Source: Aquatica leii (Eukaryota > Arthropoda > Insecta > Coleoptera > Lampyridae). Taken from it: DNA of 64,000 nt. Under the pieces are notes generated by a model, which worked only from the letters and a program-made list of their open reading frames with translations, did not search any database and was not told where the DNA came from. The stretch covers positions 238,790,104 to 238,854,103 of the forward strand of contig CM069432.1 in assembly GCA_035610365.1 (NCBI GenBank), in the 5' to 3' direction. Made by a program: the position numbers and the translations under genes. Below, piece after piece: positions 1-11,770 of this stretch. How positions within the stretch are numbered: the stretch's first letter is position 1; each line of letters opens with the position of its first letter.

Positions 1-3000
1 AAACACGTGCAGTAAAAATTTTATACAACAGCAAAATGTCGGAACCCACGCTAAACCTGACCGAAGAAAAACCAAACGATATCAACGGATGTGCTGAAAT
101 TGAACATGTAGACATTAAGGGTAGCACCCTTTTGACCCGAAGACCCAGTACTCTGGTTTATTCAACTGGAAGGACATTTCCAGATGAAGTGAATCCAAGC
201 AAATCTGACCAAGTTCTTAACAGCAGTATCAGCGTTGTGTCATAAATACTCTAACGATGTTGCAGATGTCCTAAAAACCGAAATCATAAAAAGATTATCA
301 AGCTCGGATAACACAAGAATAAAGCAACTCTTAGAACATGAGGAGATAGGAGATCGCTGACGGGCTCAATTCTTACGGCACTTGCGTAATCTAGCCGATT
401 TAACAATTCCTTATTAACTGTTACGGGCGATACGGACAAGTCAAAGACCAGCTCCAATTCCAGCGTTATTAGCTACTCAACCGAATCAAATGCTAAATAA
501 CCTTGCCGACTTAGCAGATAAGATCCATGATGCAACCTCACAACACATTGGAGTAGCTGCAGTGAACTTACCACCAATACAAAGCAATCCACTATCAGTG
601 CAAATAAAGCTACCTAACAATCGAGATTATGCCAATATCAAAGGTGTTCTAAATGCACTAATGAAATAATTGACGCTTCTATCCCAAGAAATCGGGGAAC
701 TTAAACACAAACGTGGTAGGTCATTTCGACAAAACCGCCACAATAGTTGACCATGGAACAAATCAGCATCTGCGAAGAAATTTGAAAATGGTCGGTACTT
801 GTGTTTTTAACAAAAAAAAAACGAGGAAAGCCAACAGTGAGTGTGGTCCGCACTGATGGCTCTCATCCAACAGGCCTTTGTTTATAACCGATAGTTTTAC
901 AAAAACAATTCTTAAATGACACGGAAATAAGTGTGTACCCACGTAGTTTCATACAAAAGTTCTCCACGAAAACATTTGCCGCAAATGGCACAGTGATTGC
1001 AACTTACGAACTATAAACATTTAATTTAAACTCAGGATTAAACCGTGATTTAAGATGGTGGTTTGTCATAGCTGATGTTCAACAGCCAATAATAGGTATA
1101 GATTTTATTAGTTTTTTTGGACTCATTATTGACGTTCGTCACAGAAAACTTATTGACAGTGTAACCGGTTTTAAATTTAAATATGCACATGCTCCTTCAT
1201 TTGGAAACATAAAAACAATTGTAGGTAGTACGCAATACCATAATTTAGTGATCCAGTTTCCCCAGATAACTAAACCAACACAACATGCAACGCACCTGGT
1301 TAAACGCAACATTGTCCATTTCATTGAGACAACTCCCGAACCACCAGTAACGAACCGCAGTCACAGATTAGCTCCGGAACGTTAAAAGTTGCAAAACAAG
1401 ATTTCAAATATTTGTTGGTTCTTAGAATAATCCAACCATCAAAAAGCACCTGGGCATCGCCATTCCATCTGGCACATAAAAAGAGTGGTACAGAGTGGAG
1501 ATCATGTGGAGACTTAATGCACAAACTGTCCCAGATAAGTATCCAGTGCCACACATTGAGAATTTGTCATAGCTGTTAAACAACAAGCGAATCTTTTTAT
1601 TAATAGATTTCGTAAAGGCATTCCATCAGATCAGAACTTTGGCTTAAAAAACTCAACCCAAACGTTTCAAGGGTTCATAGACAATACGTTACGTGGTTTG
1701 GATTGTTGCTATGTTTATTTAGATGATATTCTAATAGCATCTGAATTGGAAGAGCAACACCTAAAAGATTTAGAACAGGTTTTTAAATGTCTAGAAAAGG
1801 TTGTAATAATACTTAATCTGTGAAAGTGTATCTTCGGACAATTAAAAATTAAGCTTTGGGATACATCGTAAATAGTCCAAGTTATCAAAAAAAAGCCACT
1901 ACCATCAAACAACTTAAACGCTTCCTGAGTATGATTAATTTTTACCGCAGATTCATTCTCAATGCGGCAAAATCTCAAGTTCCACTACACGACTTGCTAA
2001 CTGGTTCGGAAGTCAAGAATAATGATAAGGTTCAATAGTCAGATGCCACGGAACATGCATTCTAAGTCGTCAAACAATCAGCTACCCTAGCATCACCATG
2101 CTATCCGCTCAGTAATGGTTGACGCTTCCAACTTTGCAATTGGAGCCATATTGCAAAAAAAATCGTTAATTCATGGCAACCTATTGCGTTATATTCTAAA
2201 AAACTTTCACAAATACAACAGAAATACAGTTCGTAAGACCGCGAGTTACTTGCCAAATATGCAGCTGTTAAGCACTTTAGACAGTACTTGGAAGAATGCC
2301 ATTTCATCCTTTTTACCGACCACTCATCTTTGCATTCATACAAAAATCAGAAAAAATGTCACTACGACAGTTTCACTACCTTGATCTGATCGGTCAATTC
2401 ACAACAGACATTAGGCGGAATAGAAAATGTTCATGCTGATACATTATCCCGCCTGTAAGCTATCAGCACAGTTCACAGCGTCACTCATCAACAACTAGGT
2501 CACGCACAATCACAATCAGAAATTGTTATAAGGGACATCCCCTCTGAAGCTTCAAAGGATACATTTTACTGACTACGATTGCAACATAGTATATGACACA
2601 TCTACGGACAGTGCCAGACCATTCGTGCCATTACAACTGTAAAAATTTTTTTTTAAATCTTTTCATAACCTAGTGTACCCCAGTGCCAGAGCTACAGTTC
2701 GATTAATTACTGATCGTTACGTTTGACCAGCAATAAAAAAGGATTGCAAGATGTAGCGTCGTCAGTGCCTGAGTTGTCAAAAACCAAAGGTTTCACGGCG
2801 TGAATCTATTTTGATCTCAGATATAACAGCTAAAACAGTTACGACAAACCTAACTATGCATTCGATAGCTCACTGCGGTGTTCCACTACGAATAAGAACA
2901 AACTGTGGTGGTCAGTTTGAATCAGCTTTATTTGCATCACTGACACAAATCGCAGAAATACAACACCTTCAGACTATATCGTGCCACCCACAATCGAATC

Positions 3001-3440
3001 GCTTAATGGAAAGATTTCACAGACAATTAAAAACATCGCTTAAGTGCCATAACAACTACTAATGGATAGACGCTTTACCTATTGTGTTACTTGCAATTCG
3101 TTTTGCTTTTAAAGAAGATTTAAACACCAATCTAACACAACTTGTTTATGGCTGTCACACAGTTCGCGAATTATTTACAATAGCACTTCGAACAGGTTAG
3201 ACCAGAACCAACAACTCCTCACCATGCAAAACAAATTTTTATTTTTAAGGATTTATATAGATCAACCTATGTTTTTTACCTTCGTGATTCTGTACGAAAG
3301 CCACTTCAGCCAACCTATAACGGACCGTTTCAGGTGATCAAGCAAAATCCAAAAGTATTTGTGACACTTATTAAAGGTAAAGAAACATCGATTTCAATCG
3401 ATCGACTTAAACCAGCTTTCTTTGACTACCAACAAAACAT
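1..3440 (+). mobile_element. Ty3/Gypsy-like retroelement fossil, runs off the left edge
   Basis: Scattered pieces of a Gypsy-type Gag-Pol read left to right. They are a Gag-like start near 36, an aspartic-protease-like segment near 1060-1180, a reverse transcriptase segment near 1440-2040 with the active-site box YLDDILIAS, an RNase H start near 2115 (VDASNFAIGAILQ), and integrase near 2740-3430 with a zinc-finger remnant, a core and a C-terminal stretch ending like DRLKPAF. The order PR-RT-RH-IN is that of Ty3/Gypsy (Metaviridae). No terminal repeats were recognised inside the window. The element is heavily broken, with well over ten interruptions, so it is old compared with the Gypsy element at 50-54 kb. 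Family placement is confident; the clade is not assigned. Confidence 0.85.
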
Positions 3441-6328
3441 TTGAATCTTGTTTGTCTGCAGATTTTTTTGCAAACACGATTAAAGATAACTATATGCCTA
3501 CACTGATTTGAACAATTTCGATGCGATTTTTTTGAAAATATGATAAAGGCTTTAGATATCAACAAACTTGCAGATAGCAATGGTCTAATAAATTTTGAAC
3601 GGTAAATCGCGTATATATTTAAAAATGAATATAAAAATTTAAACTTAAGCGTTCGTACAAAATATAATAAAATAAAAACTCTCTAGTTTAGACAATATAT
3701 TTTAAAAGAACGTATCCAAGAAATTTATTATTGAAATAAACAAAGATAATCATCAACTTATAAGTTTAAATTAGTATCTAAAAAACTTTGGAAAAGTCAC
3801 TGATGCTGTTCAAAGTGGTCTAAATTAATTTATTGTATTCCTCGAGAAATTATTTTTTATGCGAATTCGTTTCAATTCATCATTAAAGTAACTCTGCATT
3901 AGATTTAAAAGTTATTTTGATTAACAAACAATTCTAAAGTGTAAGTAAAAACTCAAAATTATTCAATTCAAATTATAATGACAGAACAAATGTTTCACTA
4001 TTATAGATATAGTTTTCTATATATTATACAATCAAACTTGAAAATGACATCCTTTAGGAAACGTAAAAAATTCTTTCGTTGCCCTTACCGAGGTAAGGTA
4101 AGAAATCGTAAATTTAATGATTCTATTCAAAGGCAATATACGATCATAAACTTTTATTATTGTAATTTGTAATTATCATTTAGAAGCAGTACTTTTTTGA
4201 TTAAATAATTTTATAGTTTTATACTAAACTTTGTATAAAGGAATTGGTTGTTTACAGAAAAAGTGAAAACCAAAAGTTGCCACGTAGTTCTTGGAAGTAA
4301 TAGAAAGGAAACTATTTGAAGAACTCGGTCGAGTTTATAGATGTTAGATAGTTTATACCTACGATTTTTGCACTGGGAAGGTTTCATTTTGTTTACGATG
4401 GTCGAATGGCACAAAAAAAAGACGTTAAGCAGTAAATACCTAAACATGAAGAACTTGTAGGTATAGATATTAAATAAGTACGCTTATAACTTCATTTTTA
4501 AAATGGCAATTGCGAAAAAGCATTTAAACTCCTCAATCTTCTGCGAATTAATACAATATTGTGATCAAAACCGACAATGAAGATAAATAACCCAATTAAT
4601 TTTAAATTAATTTACAACACAATTAGCGCCATGAAGTTTGTAATTAAGTTGTTTTGCTTGTGATTGGCCACATGATTTTTCACCCATCGAGAAACTTATA
4701 TCGCGCTTATTAAATACTAATGGAAAATTGTTATATCTCTGGAATATGGAATGCCTTTGTACACAATATCAACAATGTTTTATTTTTTTATTGAATATTT
4801 ATTACCAGCTTGATTTTCTTAAATAAGCATTAGTAATTTATATAAGCATGAATGAACTTTCTCATAAATATACTGAAAATATTTGTATGAGCAAATTGAT
4901 TTAAAGTAGACGCACTAATCTCAATAAACATCAATATAAATAAGTGCACTCCAAGTTCACAGACCACAGGTCATAAAGTACCTATCCTTTTCGTTTGATT
5001 TTCATTCTCAGTTTTTATCTAAAAAAGGACTTCATAATAACTGTTTTAATAAACGTAATTTCTTTGAGTTCTGATATAATTTATTTAATAAGAGGTTATT
5101 TTACAATCAGGTCTTTAAAGCACTTTTTATACAAAGACATTTCTAGAATAAACTGTATAAAGCAGTTAATAATTGTCCACTTTTATAAATAAGTTTTTTT
5201 CACATTCCATTATATTGTAATTTGTTTATTCCGGTAATAAGTTTTGGTTAGCAAAAAAGACACGGTTTGTAGGTTTTTATATTTAAAGGGATAAATTGCG
5301 GTTATTGCACTAATTATACAGTTGAAATTTAAAAGTCCTGAGAACTTTAAATCCATTTAACTTTGTTTATATAGAATAATTATAGAATTTACATTTAAAG
5401 CACGCCGTATACTAGATAGGATGCTGATTACGCAACCGTGGTATACGTATAGTTAATGTTAAATAAAGTATTATGTATAAATGTATTACTTTTTGCAAAA
5501 AATTCACATGTTTTTTTCATATTTAAAATTTTTTTGCTGGTACGGATTGAATTAGAGTACTTTATAAGTATGTTAATTATTCCCCAGCCATTAATATAAA
5601 CCACGAATGCTAATCCGATGACGTATAGTCTCGCGTGTAGAATATTCACTTTCAGTGATTTCACTTTTTGAAAAACATCTTATATGTTTTTATAAATTCA
5701 AAATAATTGTTATTAAAAAGTATAAATTAACTATGTGATAAAATTTATATGTCGTAAGGTTTATTTGAATAGATATAAGTAGTTTATTAAGTTTTTAGTT
5801 GTAAAACAACAAAAAATCTCATTTTATATGATAATTTTTATATACATAATTATGACAATTATTTTTGCTTTGTCACGCTCGAAAAGATGAGTGCATATAA
5901 AGATATGAGCGCTTAGCGCGAATTATTTTTGCATGTTTGAAAACCTTCACCAAAAATTTAAAAAAATGTTTAGAATAGTAATAGTGTAATTAAATTTTAA
6001 GAATCAAATTAGACTTTAGATGATTAAAACAAGAACAGTATATGATCAAAACGGTAATAGAACATAAAACCAATCTATATTTTATGATAATTCTGTTGCA
6101 ATCAGTATTAACTTATTACTTATTAGTATATAAAAAATATTACAAATAATAATAAAGTATGGATTAAAGTTATAAACAAATTTCTTTGGTTCAGTGCTCA
6201 TCGAAATCTTTAGGTAGAAGTAGTGATTTCTTTAAATTTGAATTTTATCCTCACGTTGTTGTTATTTAAGTTTTTTAGTAGAGACCCCAAGTTGTGATAA
6301 ACGTCTCAAAATTTTTACTGATCACTTG
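3441..6328. other. AT-rich stretch, no recognised gene
   Basis: Very AT-rich sequence with many short homopolymer runs. The open frames are short (under 80 codons), have chance-like low-complexity composition and match no family I know. No inverted ends or tandem units were seen. Confidence 0.5.
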
Positions 6329-7154
6329 AATTTATGTAGGGTTGCCATCTCTAGAAATTAAATCTCCGGACAGAAGTAAATCAAATTCCGGACAAACGAT
6401 ACACCCTTTTGCGAATTTTTTTTTAATCGCTAGATAGTATATCGAAAAGTCCAAAAAAAGCCAAAAATATATTTTTATAAAACAATAAAACAACGAAAAA
6501 TTCAAGTTATTATTCATTAAACAAAAACGAACTCAAAAATATAGTCATAAAACAACAAAAAACTCAAAACATACCGGCAAAGATAATAAATAACAAAATA
6601 TTTGTAAAATTAAGAAATAGTTGCTATATGTATCTATTATCTACAAATATTTATTCTTTGAGCGGATTTCTTCCAAAAGCTGCGACTGTTCTGGCCTCAT
6701 TATAAAATCGTAAAATTCCATGCACTTATAATTGAATTTTGTGAAAATCAAATTTTTTATGGTCTTGAAACCTGTTTCTTTCTTTGGTCCACTGGGCACC
6801 GATTAGAGAAAATACCCTTTCAACGTTAGCATTATGTGCTGTCAAGGCATAGAAAAACTGGCAAATTTTTAATAGTTCATAATATACTTCTGAAGATTTG
6901 CAGGAAGAAAAGTATTGAACCCATTTTTTTATGAGAGGGCAGAGCGTTCTCGTCTGGATGTTAATTAATTACACAATAATTTTTTAATGCAGTGAATTGG
7001 TCAAAAAGTTTTGAATCCTGTAATTCTACTCCTTTTTCCTTTTTCCAACAGATAGGAAATTGAGGGAATTATCCGCTTCCGAGTTAAGTTTATCTAGGTC
7101 TTTAAGGTTTAACCAATTAAACACCTCAAACTCATCAAATGGCTTAATCCAGTT

Positions 7155-7259
7155 AACTAACTCAACGTATTTACCATCGTTTATAGCTATCTACAGTTCA
7201 TTTTAATCACATAGTAAATTTATACTATGAGATGGCTCTGCCATCAAACACTTTTAATG
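7155..7259 (+). repeat. First 105-bp direct repeat of the hammerhead element
   Basis: Essentially identical to 7498-7602, offset 343 nt. It defines the monomer length of the retrozyme-like insertion. Its first base overlaps the 12-bp target duplication. Confidence 0.9.
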
Positions 7260-7297
7260 GTAATTTCATCGTACTTAATTATAAAGCTATAAGGGGC

Positions 7298-7413
7298 GTC
7301 AATGCAATTGTGGGAACAACATTAGAGTGTATCTCCTACTACTGATGAGCCCCAAAAGGGCGAAACAGCTGTCTAGTAGTTCACTCTGGTGGCGTTTACA
7401 CAATTGCATTGAC
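7298..7413 (+). repeat. Perfect 15-bp inverted repeat enclosing the hammerhead
   Basis: GTCAATGCAATTGTG at 7298-7312 is the exact reverse complement of 7399-7413. It sits outside stem I and could clamp the ribozyme into one long stem in a circular or linear RNA. Confidence 0.9.
7321..7390 (+). ncRNA. Type I hammerhead self-cleaving ribozyme
   Basis: All conserved core parts are present in order: CUGAUGA at 7342-7348, stem II G7349-C7352 paired with G7358-C7361 around the loop CAAAA, GAAA at 7362-7365, a loopless palindromic stem III CAGCUG (7366-7371), and the cleavage-site triplet GUC ending at 7373. Stem I is long: CTACTA (7336-7341) pairs with TAGTAG (7374-7379). An asymmetric internal loop (7330-7335 against 7380-7381), where loop-loop contacts usually form, is followed by AGAGTG (7324-7329) with CACTCT (7382-7387) and three more wobble or Watson-Crick pairs. 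Stem I is the open helix, hence type I. The very short palindromic stem III is typical of Penelope and retrozyme hammerheads, which may act as dimers. Predicted cleavage follows C7373. Confidence 0.92.
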
Positions 7414-7497
7414 ATTGCTCACCCCCAATGTCCTTTTTACGTTGTGGTTTTATCCCGACGAATTTTTCAAAGCTTATTTTGAATTTCGCGGGTGTTA

Positions 7498-7602
7498 AAC
7501 TAACTCAACGTATTTACCATCGTTTATAGCTATCTACAGTTCATTTTAATCACATAGTAAATTTATACTATGAGATGGCTCTGCCATCAAACACTTTTAA
7601 TG
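7498..7602 (+). repeat. Second 105-bp direct repeat of the hammerhead element
   Basis: Copy of 7155-7259. The near identity of the two copies suggests that the insertion is young relative to the hAT that hosts it. Confidence 0.9.
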
Positions 7603-9212
7603 TTAATCCAGTTACTTAAATATTCGATTGCTTTCTCATAAAACCCAAAATCATTATTCTTGAAAACAAGGACCTCATCTTCAAAATCATCTTCAGTTAA
7701 TTTCTTTAAAATGTCTTTCACTTTGAGTGGTAGGAATGAATGTTTCAATCTCTCCTCTAACGTATTCAAAACAGAGTTTAGAATATCCATTACCTCAATA
7801 ATAGAATTTTCATGGCGTTCCATGCGTTCTATGTTACTATGAAAAATTGTCATTAAAGAATCTACAAAAAATAAGTACGTTTCAGAAAATTTATTTTCAA
7901 AAAAAGATAAGAGGGGAGGTAAGGAGGACTATTTTCAGATAGAAAGTAAGCTTTAAGTGCATCGAACATTTTTAAAAGTCTCTCTATGGCTGGGAATAAA
8001 GATAACCATCTTGTTTTAGAATGGTATAGCAGCTGTTGGTAGCTACTGCCAACAAAGTCGCAGAACTCTCTCAGAGACGCCACTCTCACAGTATAAATAT
8101 TAAAATAATTAAATATTTTAAACATAATACTTTCTAGATCGGCAAAGGGCAGGGAATCACAGCAGGTGTGAATGGTGTTACTGACAATATGCGCCGGGCA
8201 GTCCACCCCCACCAACTTTTCGTTAAATTTCGCCTTGAGTTTAAAGAAAATGTTGTTTTTACCGGCCCTTCTCATACCACCAAAGTTTGTGTTGCAATTA
8301 TCTCCTGAAAATGCAATGCACTTTTTTGTTAATTTTAATTTTTCTAAAGAGGATATGAGCATTTCAGAAACCATTTTTGAAATGCTGAAAGTTTCGTTAT
8401 TACCTTTGACGTACAATCCATCGAGTTAAAAGAATGGTGGTGTTCCACTGTATGGTACGCCAAAGTAGCTTCAGCGGCCCTTATCATATCTTCATTTTTT
8501 GTTTTAGTTTTTAATGCAAAATTTTGTAAACTTGAAGTTCCCGACTGACCTCGCAGATTTTTTTTGTGTTTATTTGTTTCATTGTGGTTTACAATATCTT
8601 TTTTTCCTTTGTGGGTAATGTTAATGTAGCAGTTGCAAATTTCGCAACATACTTCGTCGTCAGTTTTCCCTTTTTTTATTGAAGGAAACTCTTTGAAATA
8701 ATCATCAGAAACCTTGCAATGACGTTTCGGCATTCTTATATATTATAAATTAATGTTATTGTATCTTAGACAAAATATACCTAATGGTAATTTAAATTGT
8801 TGCAGTTACTCACACTTCACACTTAAGAGTTTTCATGCAGCGTTCGATAACTACGTCTGTATAACGAGACGAATCATAAGCAAGTGTTGCGTAATGCGTG
8901 TTAGTTGCGATAGCGATACGAACAATGTTGGTCACATTCACCGGACGTAGCCGAAAGCGGAAAGCGCTACTGTTACCTATCGGTAGCGCTCGCGGTGTGG
9001 ATCGTGTTTGACGTTCCCTGAAAAGCCATTTTCTCAATAACAACGATGTTGGAAATGATTGAGAAATATGTGAATTTTTAGTTTCTACGTCTTTACTTTT
9101 ATGTCGTGGCGAAATCCGGACATGTTATATAATTCCGCCCGGACTTCCCCGGACGCCCTGTAAAACCGGACATGTCCGGGGAAATCCGGACGGATGGCAA
9201 CCCTAATTTATG

Positions 9213-9690
9213 AATCTGTTTTTGTTCAACATTTTGATCATACACTATGAGCAGAAGAAAACGTTCAAGGTCTAAAGTAAGCTGGATTATAATCCCTTCG
9301 TATACAGGAAGAGTCTGAGATGGCTCTATATAAGCGACGGCACGAAAATAAAGATGAAGATTTAGGGATTCCTAATGATCATATAGATTCGAAGCAATGT
9401 GTATAATATATAGAAGCAAAAAATATTAGTGAGGTGGCTAACAAACTTTGTTCAGCGCTGTCGTACAAAAACGAAAAGTGTGCCAATATGATTTCATAGG
9501 TCCAGCAACAAAAAACTTGATTTTTGTTAATACAATTTTTTGTTTAGAGAAGAAAAATCAGTTTTTACCACAATTGGTTTATTATTATTATTATTTATTA
9601 TATACAACGATACATACAATATAAAAAAAGAAGAACAAACATCAGTAGAAACTAAAATTATAATTGCGTTTGAAAGTACATAATTACTTT
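9213..9690. other. Intergenic stretch, no recognised gene, with a TTA-rich run
   Basis: Contains a short TTA microsatellite at about 9582-9605. A short plus-strand open stretch starting MSRRKRSRSK at 9247 is not recognised. No end of the neighbouring pogo-like element was found here. Confidence 0.4.
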
Positions 9691-9694
9691 TTTT

Positions 9695-11320
9695 TTAAAA
9701 GCGAACATTTTTAAATTTGATTTGGCCTCTTCTTAACTTATCATATTCCTGAAGTTGTTGCTTAATTTCCGTTTTCTCTATAAGTCCTACGTTTTCTACT
9801 GTGGGGAAAATGTACGCTTTGGCGATTCTAGCACTCAATCTCAGGAATGAACAAAGGTAATTGCCATTATCTTCGCAGTTCAAGATTTTAGCCACGTATT
9901 GCTTATGAGTTCCAATTTTGGTTTTCATGCCTACGTAAATATAATCACCTGGTTTAAGATTAGCGAAATCAATAAATTCTTAAATAGAGGTCATTTTCGA
10001 TGTCATGTCATCGCTGCTGCATTTCTCTTCTAAATCAGAAACCGTTTCCGAGTCTAGATCTAAGTCGCTGTCAGGCTGTTAACTTTCTTTCACTCACGTC
10101 ACTTTTGAAAGATGATGATAGAATAGGACGGCGTGGATGCTTTCTTGGCTTTTTACTTGTACTAGGTGTCTTTACCTGCAAATCGTCCTGCAGGTCGTTT
10201 TGGGAAATGCTTTTATCTGTTTCGACTAACAATTTTTTCTTACTGCCCATAGAAGTTGGTGCTTTATATCTTGTCTTTTGGAACATTTCTTTTAGTGATT
10301 CAGCAATTTCTGCTTCTTGCTGTAATATGTCCGTGTCGGTCTTTGGTAACTTTGTTAAAACTTTGTGCCTGTTCAAAGGAAAAAAAATATTTGAGATAGT
10401 CTTTTAGACAGATGCTCCTTATGTCGCTGCAAGAATTTTTGCAGCTATTTTTCGCCAGGGTTGTTGTCCCGAAATTGTTGAACTTGTTTTCCACTTCTGT
10501 CTAAATATGATTTTACTATCCCTTTGATATCGCAGGGATATCCCCAATCTGCAGCAGTAGATATAACCTTAACTAAGTAATTTTCCTCATCGCTAGACAA
10601 TACGGTTTGACCGCCAACTGGTTTTGTGTGTTTTCCTTTAACCTTCGGATTACCAAGTAATTTTTGAGGCGCCGATTACCAAGTGGGGTTAGATTTGACC
10701 CCAAGTTTATTTTCTTATTTTGTAAAGAAAAACCGATGAATTTGTAATGGTAACCTTTATTAATATTTTAAATTAACATTAGATTTCATATAAACTAATA
10801 AAAATATAAAAATAAAATGTAAACATAAATTAGTGAGGGCAACAACTATTACATATTATTGTAGTTTTTTTCTGGCAATGTTGTTTACATACAAAGAGTT
10901 TGCACTTTTCACATGTTTCCGAACATTTTTTGTCATTTGCTCTTGGACATATCTTACAACAACCTCAAATATGACCCCAACGACAATATTTTTTTTACGT
11001 CGCAAAAAAAATAATTGAAAAATTTGCTATATATTATTAAACATTGTTGAAAGAAACTCAGCTAAAAAAATATTGGGACAGTTGTAAAAAAAAACTTAAG
11101 AAAAGACAACAAAAACAACACGTCTGGGGTCAAAAAAGACCCCAATGGTAATCGGAAGGTTAACCTTTCTGTATAGAGTTATATAGGAAATTTTGTACTC
11201 TTCACTCAAATCTTTTAAACTCCGACCGTGTTGATGTAATTCTAATAGATGTTGCAGAGTTTCATCACTATAATCGCACTAATTTCGGCTTCCAAGCTTT
11301 CTTTTGTAAGTGGGCACCAT
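9695..11320 (-). pseudogene. Pogo/Tigger-like transposase, internally deleted and split by piggyBac
   Basis: The N terminus MVPTYKRKLGSRN starts at 11320 and leads to a helix-turn-helix (YSDETLQHLLELH, DLSEEYKISYITLYRKVK) that is interrupted by the piggyBac insertion at 10642-11159. It resumes as a second helix-turn-helix region (KPVGGQTVLSSDEE, WGYPC, KSYLDRSGK), as in CENP-B-type DNA-binding domains. After about 10400 the protein jumps straight to a late segment (PLNRHKVLTKLPKT), so the whole DDE core is missing. The C-terminal tail continues to 9695 through FANLKPGDYIYVGMKTKIG, a segment seen at the end of insect pogo proteins. One stop follows GSRN, another follows NPGEK, and more lie in the tail. 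The right end may be the GGTACGCCACTG at 11360-11371. Confidence 0.82.
10642..11159 (-). mobile_element. Deleted piggyBac element nested in a pogo-like transposase
   Basis: Flanked by TTAA on both sides (10638-10641 and 11160-11163), the obligatory piggyBac target. The inverted ends CCTTCGGATTACCA (10642-10655) and TGGTAATCGGAAGG (11146-11159) match at 13 of 14 positions, with an inner GACCCC/GGGGTC motif near both ends. The 518-bp element keeps only the very end of a minus-strand transposase, the cysteine-rich C-terminal finger from about 10960 to 10830: CKICPRAND, CSETCEKCKLFVCKQHC and CNSCCPH. The catalytic core is gone, so it could move only with help from an intact relative. Confidence 0.88.
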
Positions 11321-11371
11321 TTTTCAAGTCGCCCCTGAAATTACCCCAAAAAATAAATTGGTACGCCACTG

Positions 11372-11770
11372 ACATGTATGATTCGAAACTAAAATTTTGA
11401 GATTAGAATATGAAGGCCTAATAAATTATTGTGTAGAAAAAAATATGGCGATATTCTAATTGTCTGAGATGTCCTATGTATATCAAGAAGTTTGCATGTC
11501 AAAAAAATAATTAATAACTTACCTTTTCTTTGGAGTCGCACAACACAATCAACAGGAGTAAAGCAAGTGTATAACAACATAAATTCAATTAAGTAGCACT
11601 GTATCTATCTTACCATAATTTAAATTTCAAGCTTTATCCGCCAGAATCCAGCATGTATTTTTGGTGAACGCTGTCAAAAGTTTCAAGTCGCCCCGTATTA
11701 CGGTAATTAAATAGTATATCATAAAATTATCATGCATACCAAATACATTTGTTTTATACTTTTTAGAAAG
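11372..11770. other. Spacer, no recognised gene
   Basis: AT-rich. A motif near 11688-11697 (CAAGTCGCCC) resembles the one at 11335-11344 just inside the right end of the neighbouring pogo-like element, so a scrap of a related end may be here. Confidence 0.3.

Larger units (their letters stand above)
7156..7602 (+). mobile_element. Retrozyme-like insertion with hammerhead ribozyme
   Basis: A 447-bp insertion splits the hAT transposase. It is flanked by a 12-bp direct repeat TTAATCCAGTTA (7144-7155 and 7603-7614); removing the insertion and one repeat restores an uninterrupted hAT reading across EYLSNW and IKPFDEF. The insertion begins and ends with the same 105-bp sequence (7155-7259 and 7498-7602), so its unit is 343 nt and it holds about 1.3 units, with one hammerhead ribozyme at 7321-7390. 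A partial tandem repeat of a few hundred nucleotides with a type I hammerhead is the hallmark of metazoan retrozymes, small non-autonomous elements copied through circular RNA and thought to use Penelope-like or other RTs. It encodes no protein. It could also be a Penelope-like terminal repeat fragment, which also carries such ribozymes. Confidence 0.8.
6640..8733 (-). pseudogene. hAT transposase with BED-type zinc finger, broken
   Basis: Starts MPKRHCKVSDD at 8733. A BED-like finger follows (CEICNCY, then paired His in NHNETNKH, residues about 30-55). A linker (AEATLAYHTVEHHHSFNS) typical of hAT proteins leads to a frame change near 8400, where central sequence is probably missing. The next frame (8416-7862) carries FSGDNCNTNFGG, an AHIVSNTIHTCC helix and SKTRWLSLFPAIERLL, all family hallmarks. 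The protein runs to EYLSNW near 7615, is split by the hammerhead insertion, and resumes as IKPFDEFEVFNWLNL before 7144. A C-terminal dimerisation block (NANVERVFSLIGAQWTKER) lies near 6800. Several stops lie in the C-terminal third, so it is inactive. hAT identity is firm; its closest subfamily is not. Confidence 0.88.
6337..9204 (-). mobile_element. hAT transposon with inverted ends and an 8-bp target duplication
   Basis: The left end TAGGGTTGCCATC (6337-6349) is matched by its reverse complement at the right (GATGGCAACCCT, 9193-9204; one further base, A9205, also fits). The 8-bp sequence AATTTATG lies directly outside both ends, at 6329-6336 and 9205-9212, as expected of a hAT target-site duplication. 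The transposase reads on the minus strand from about 8733 to 6640. Near the right end, GC-richer subterminal sequence repeats a short TCCGG motif (about 9110-9190), perhaps transposase binding sites. The element is 2868 bp and contains one later insertion, the hammerhead element at 7156-7602. Confidence 0.9.

Noticed and set aside
7155-7602. The 105-bp repeats as a very long target duplication of a 238-bp insertion
   Set aside because: A 12-bp direct repeat outside the whole 447-bp block and the restored hAT reading fit a 1.3-unit insertion better.
9247-9500. Possible host exon starting MSRRKRSRSK with splice-like GTAAGC and ACAG sites
   Set aside because: The implied intron would be about 31 nt, too short, and the downstream frame soon closes.
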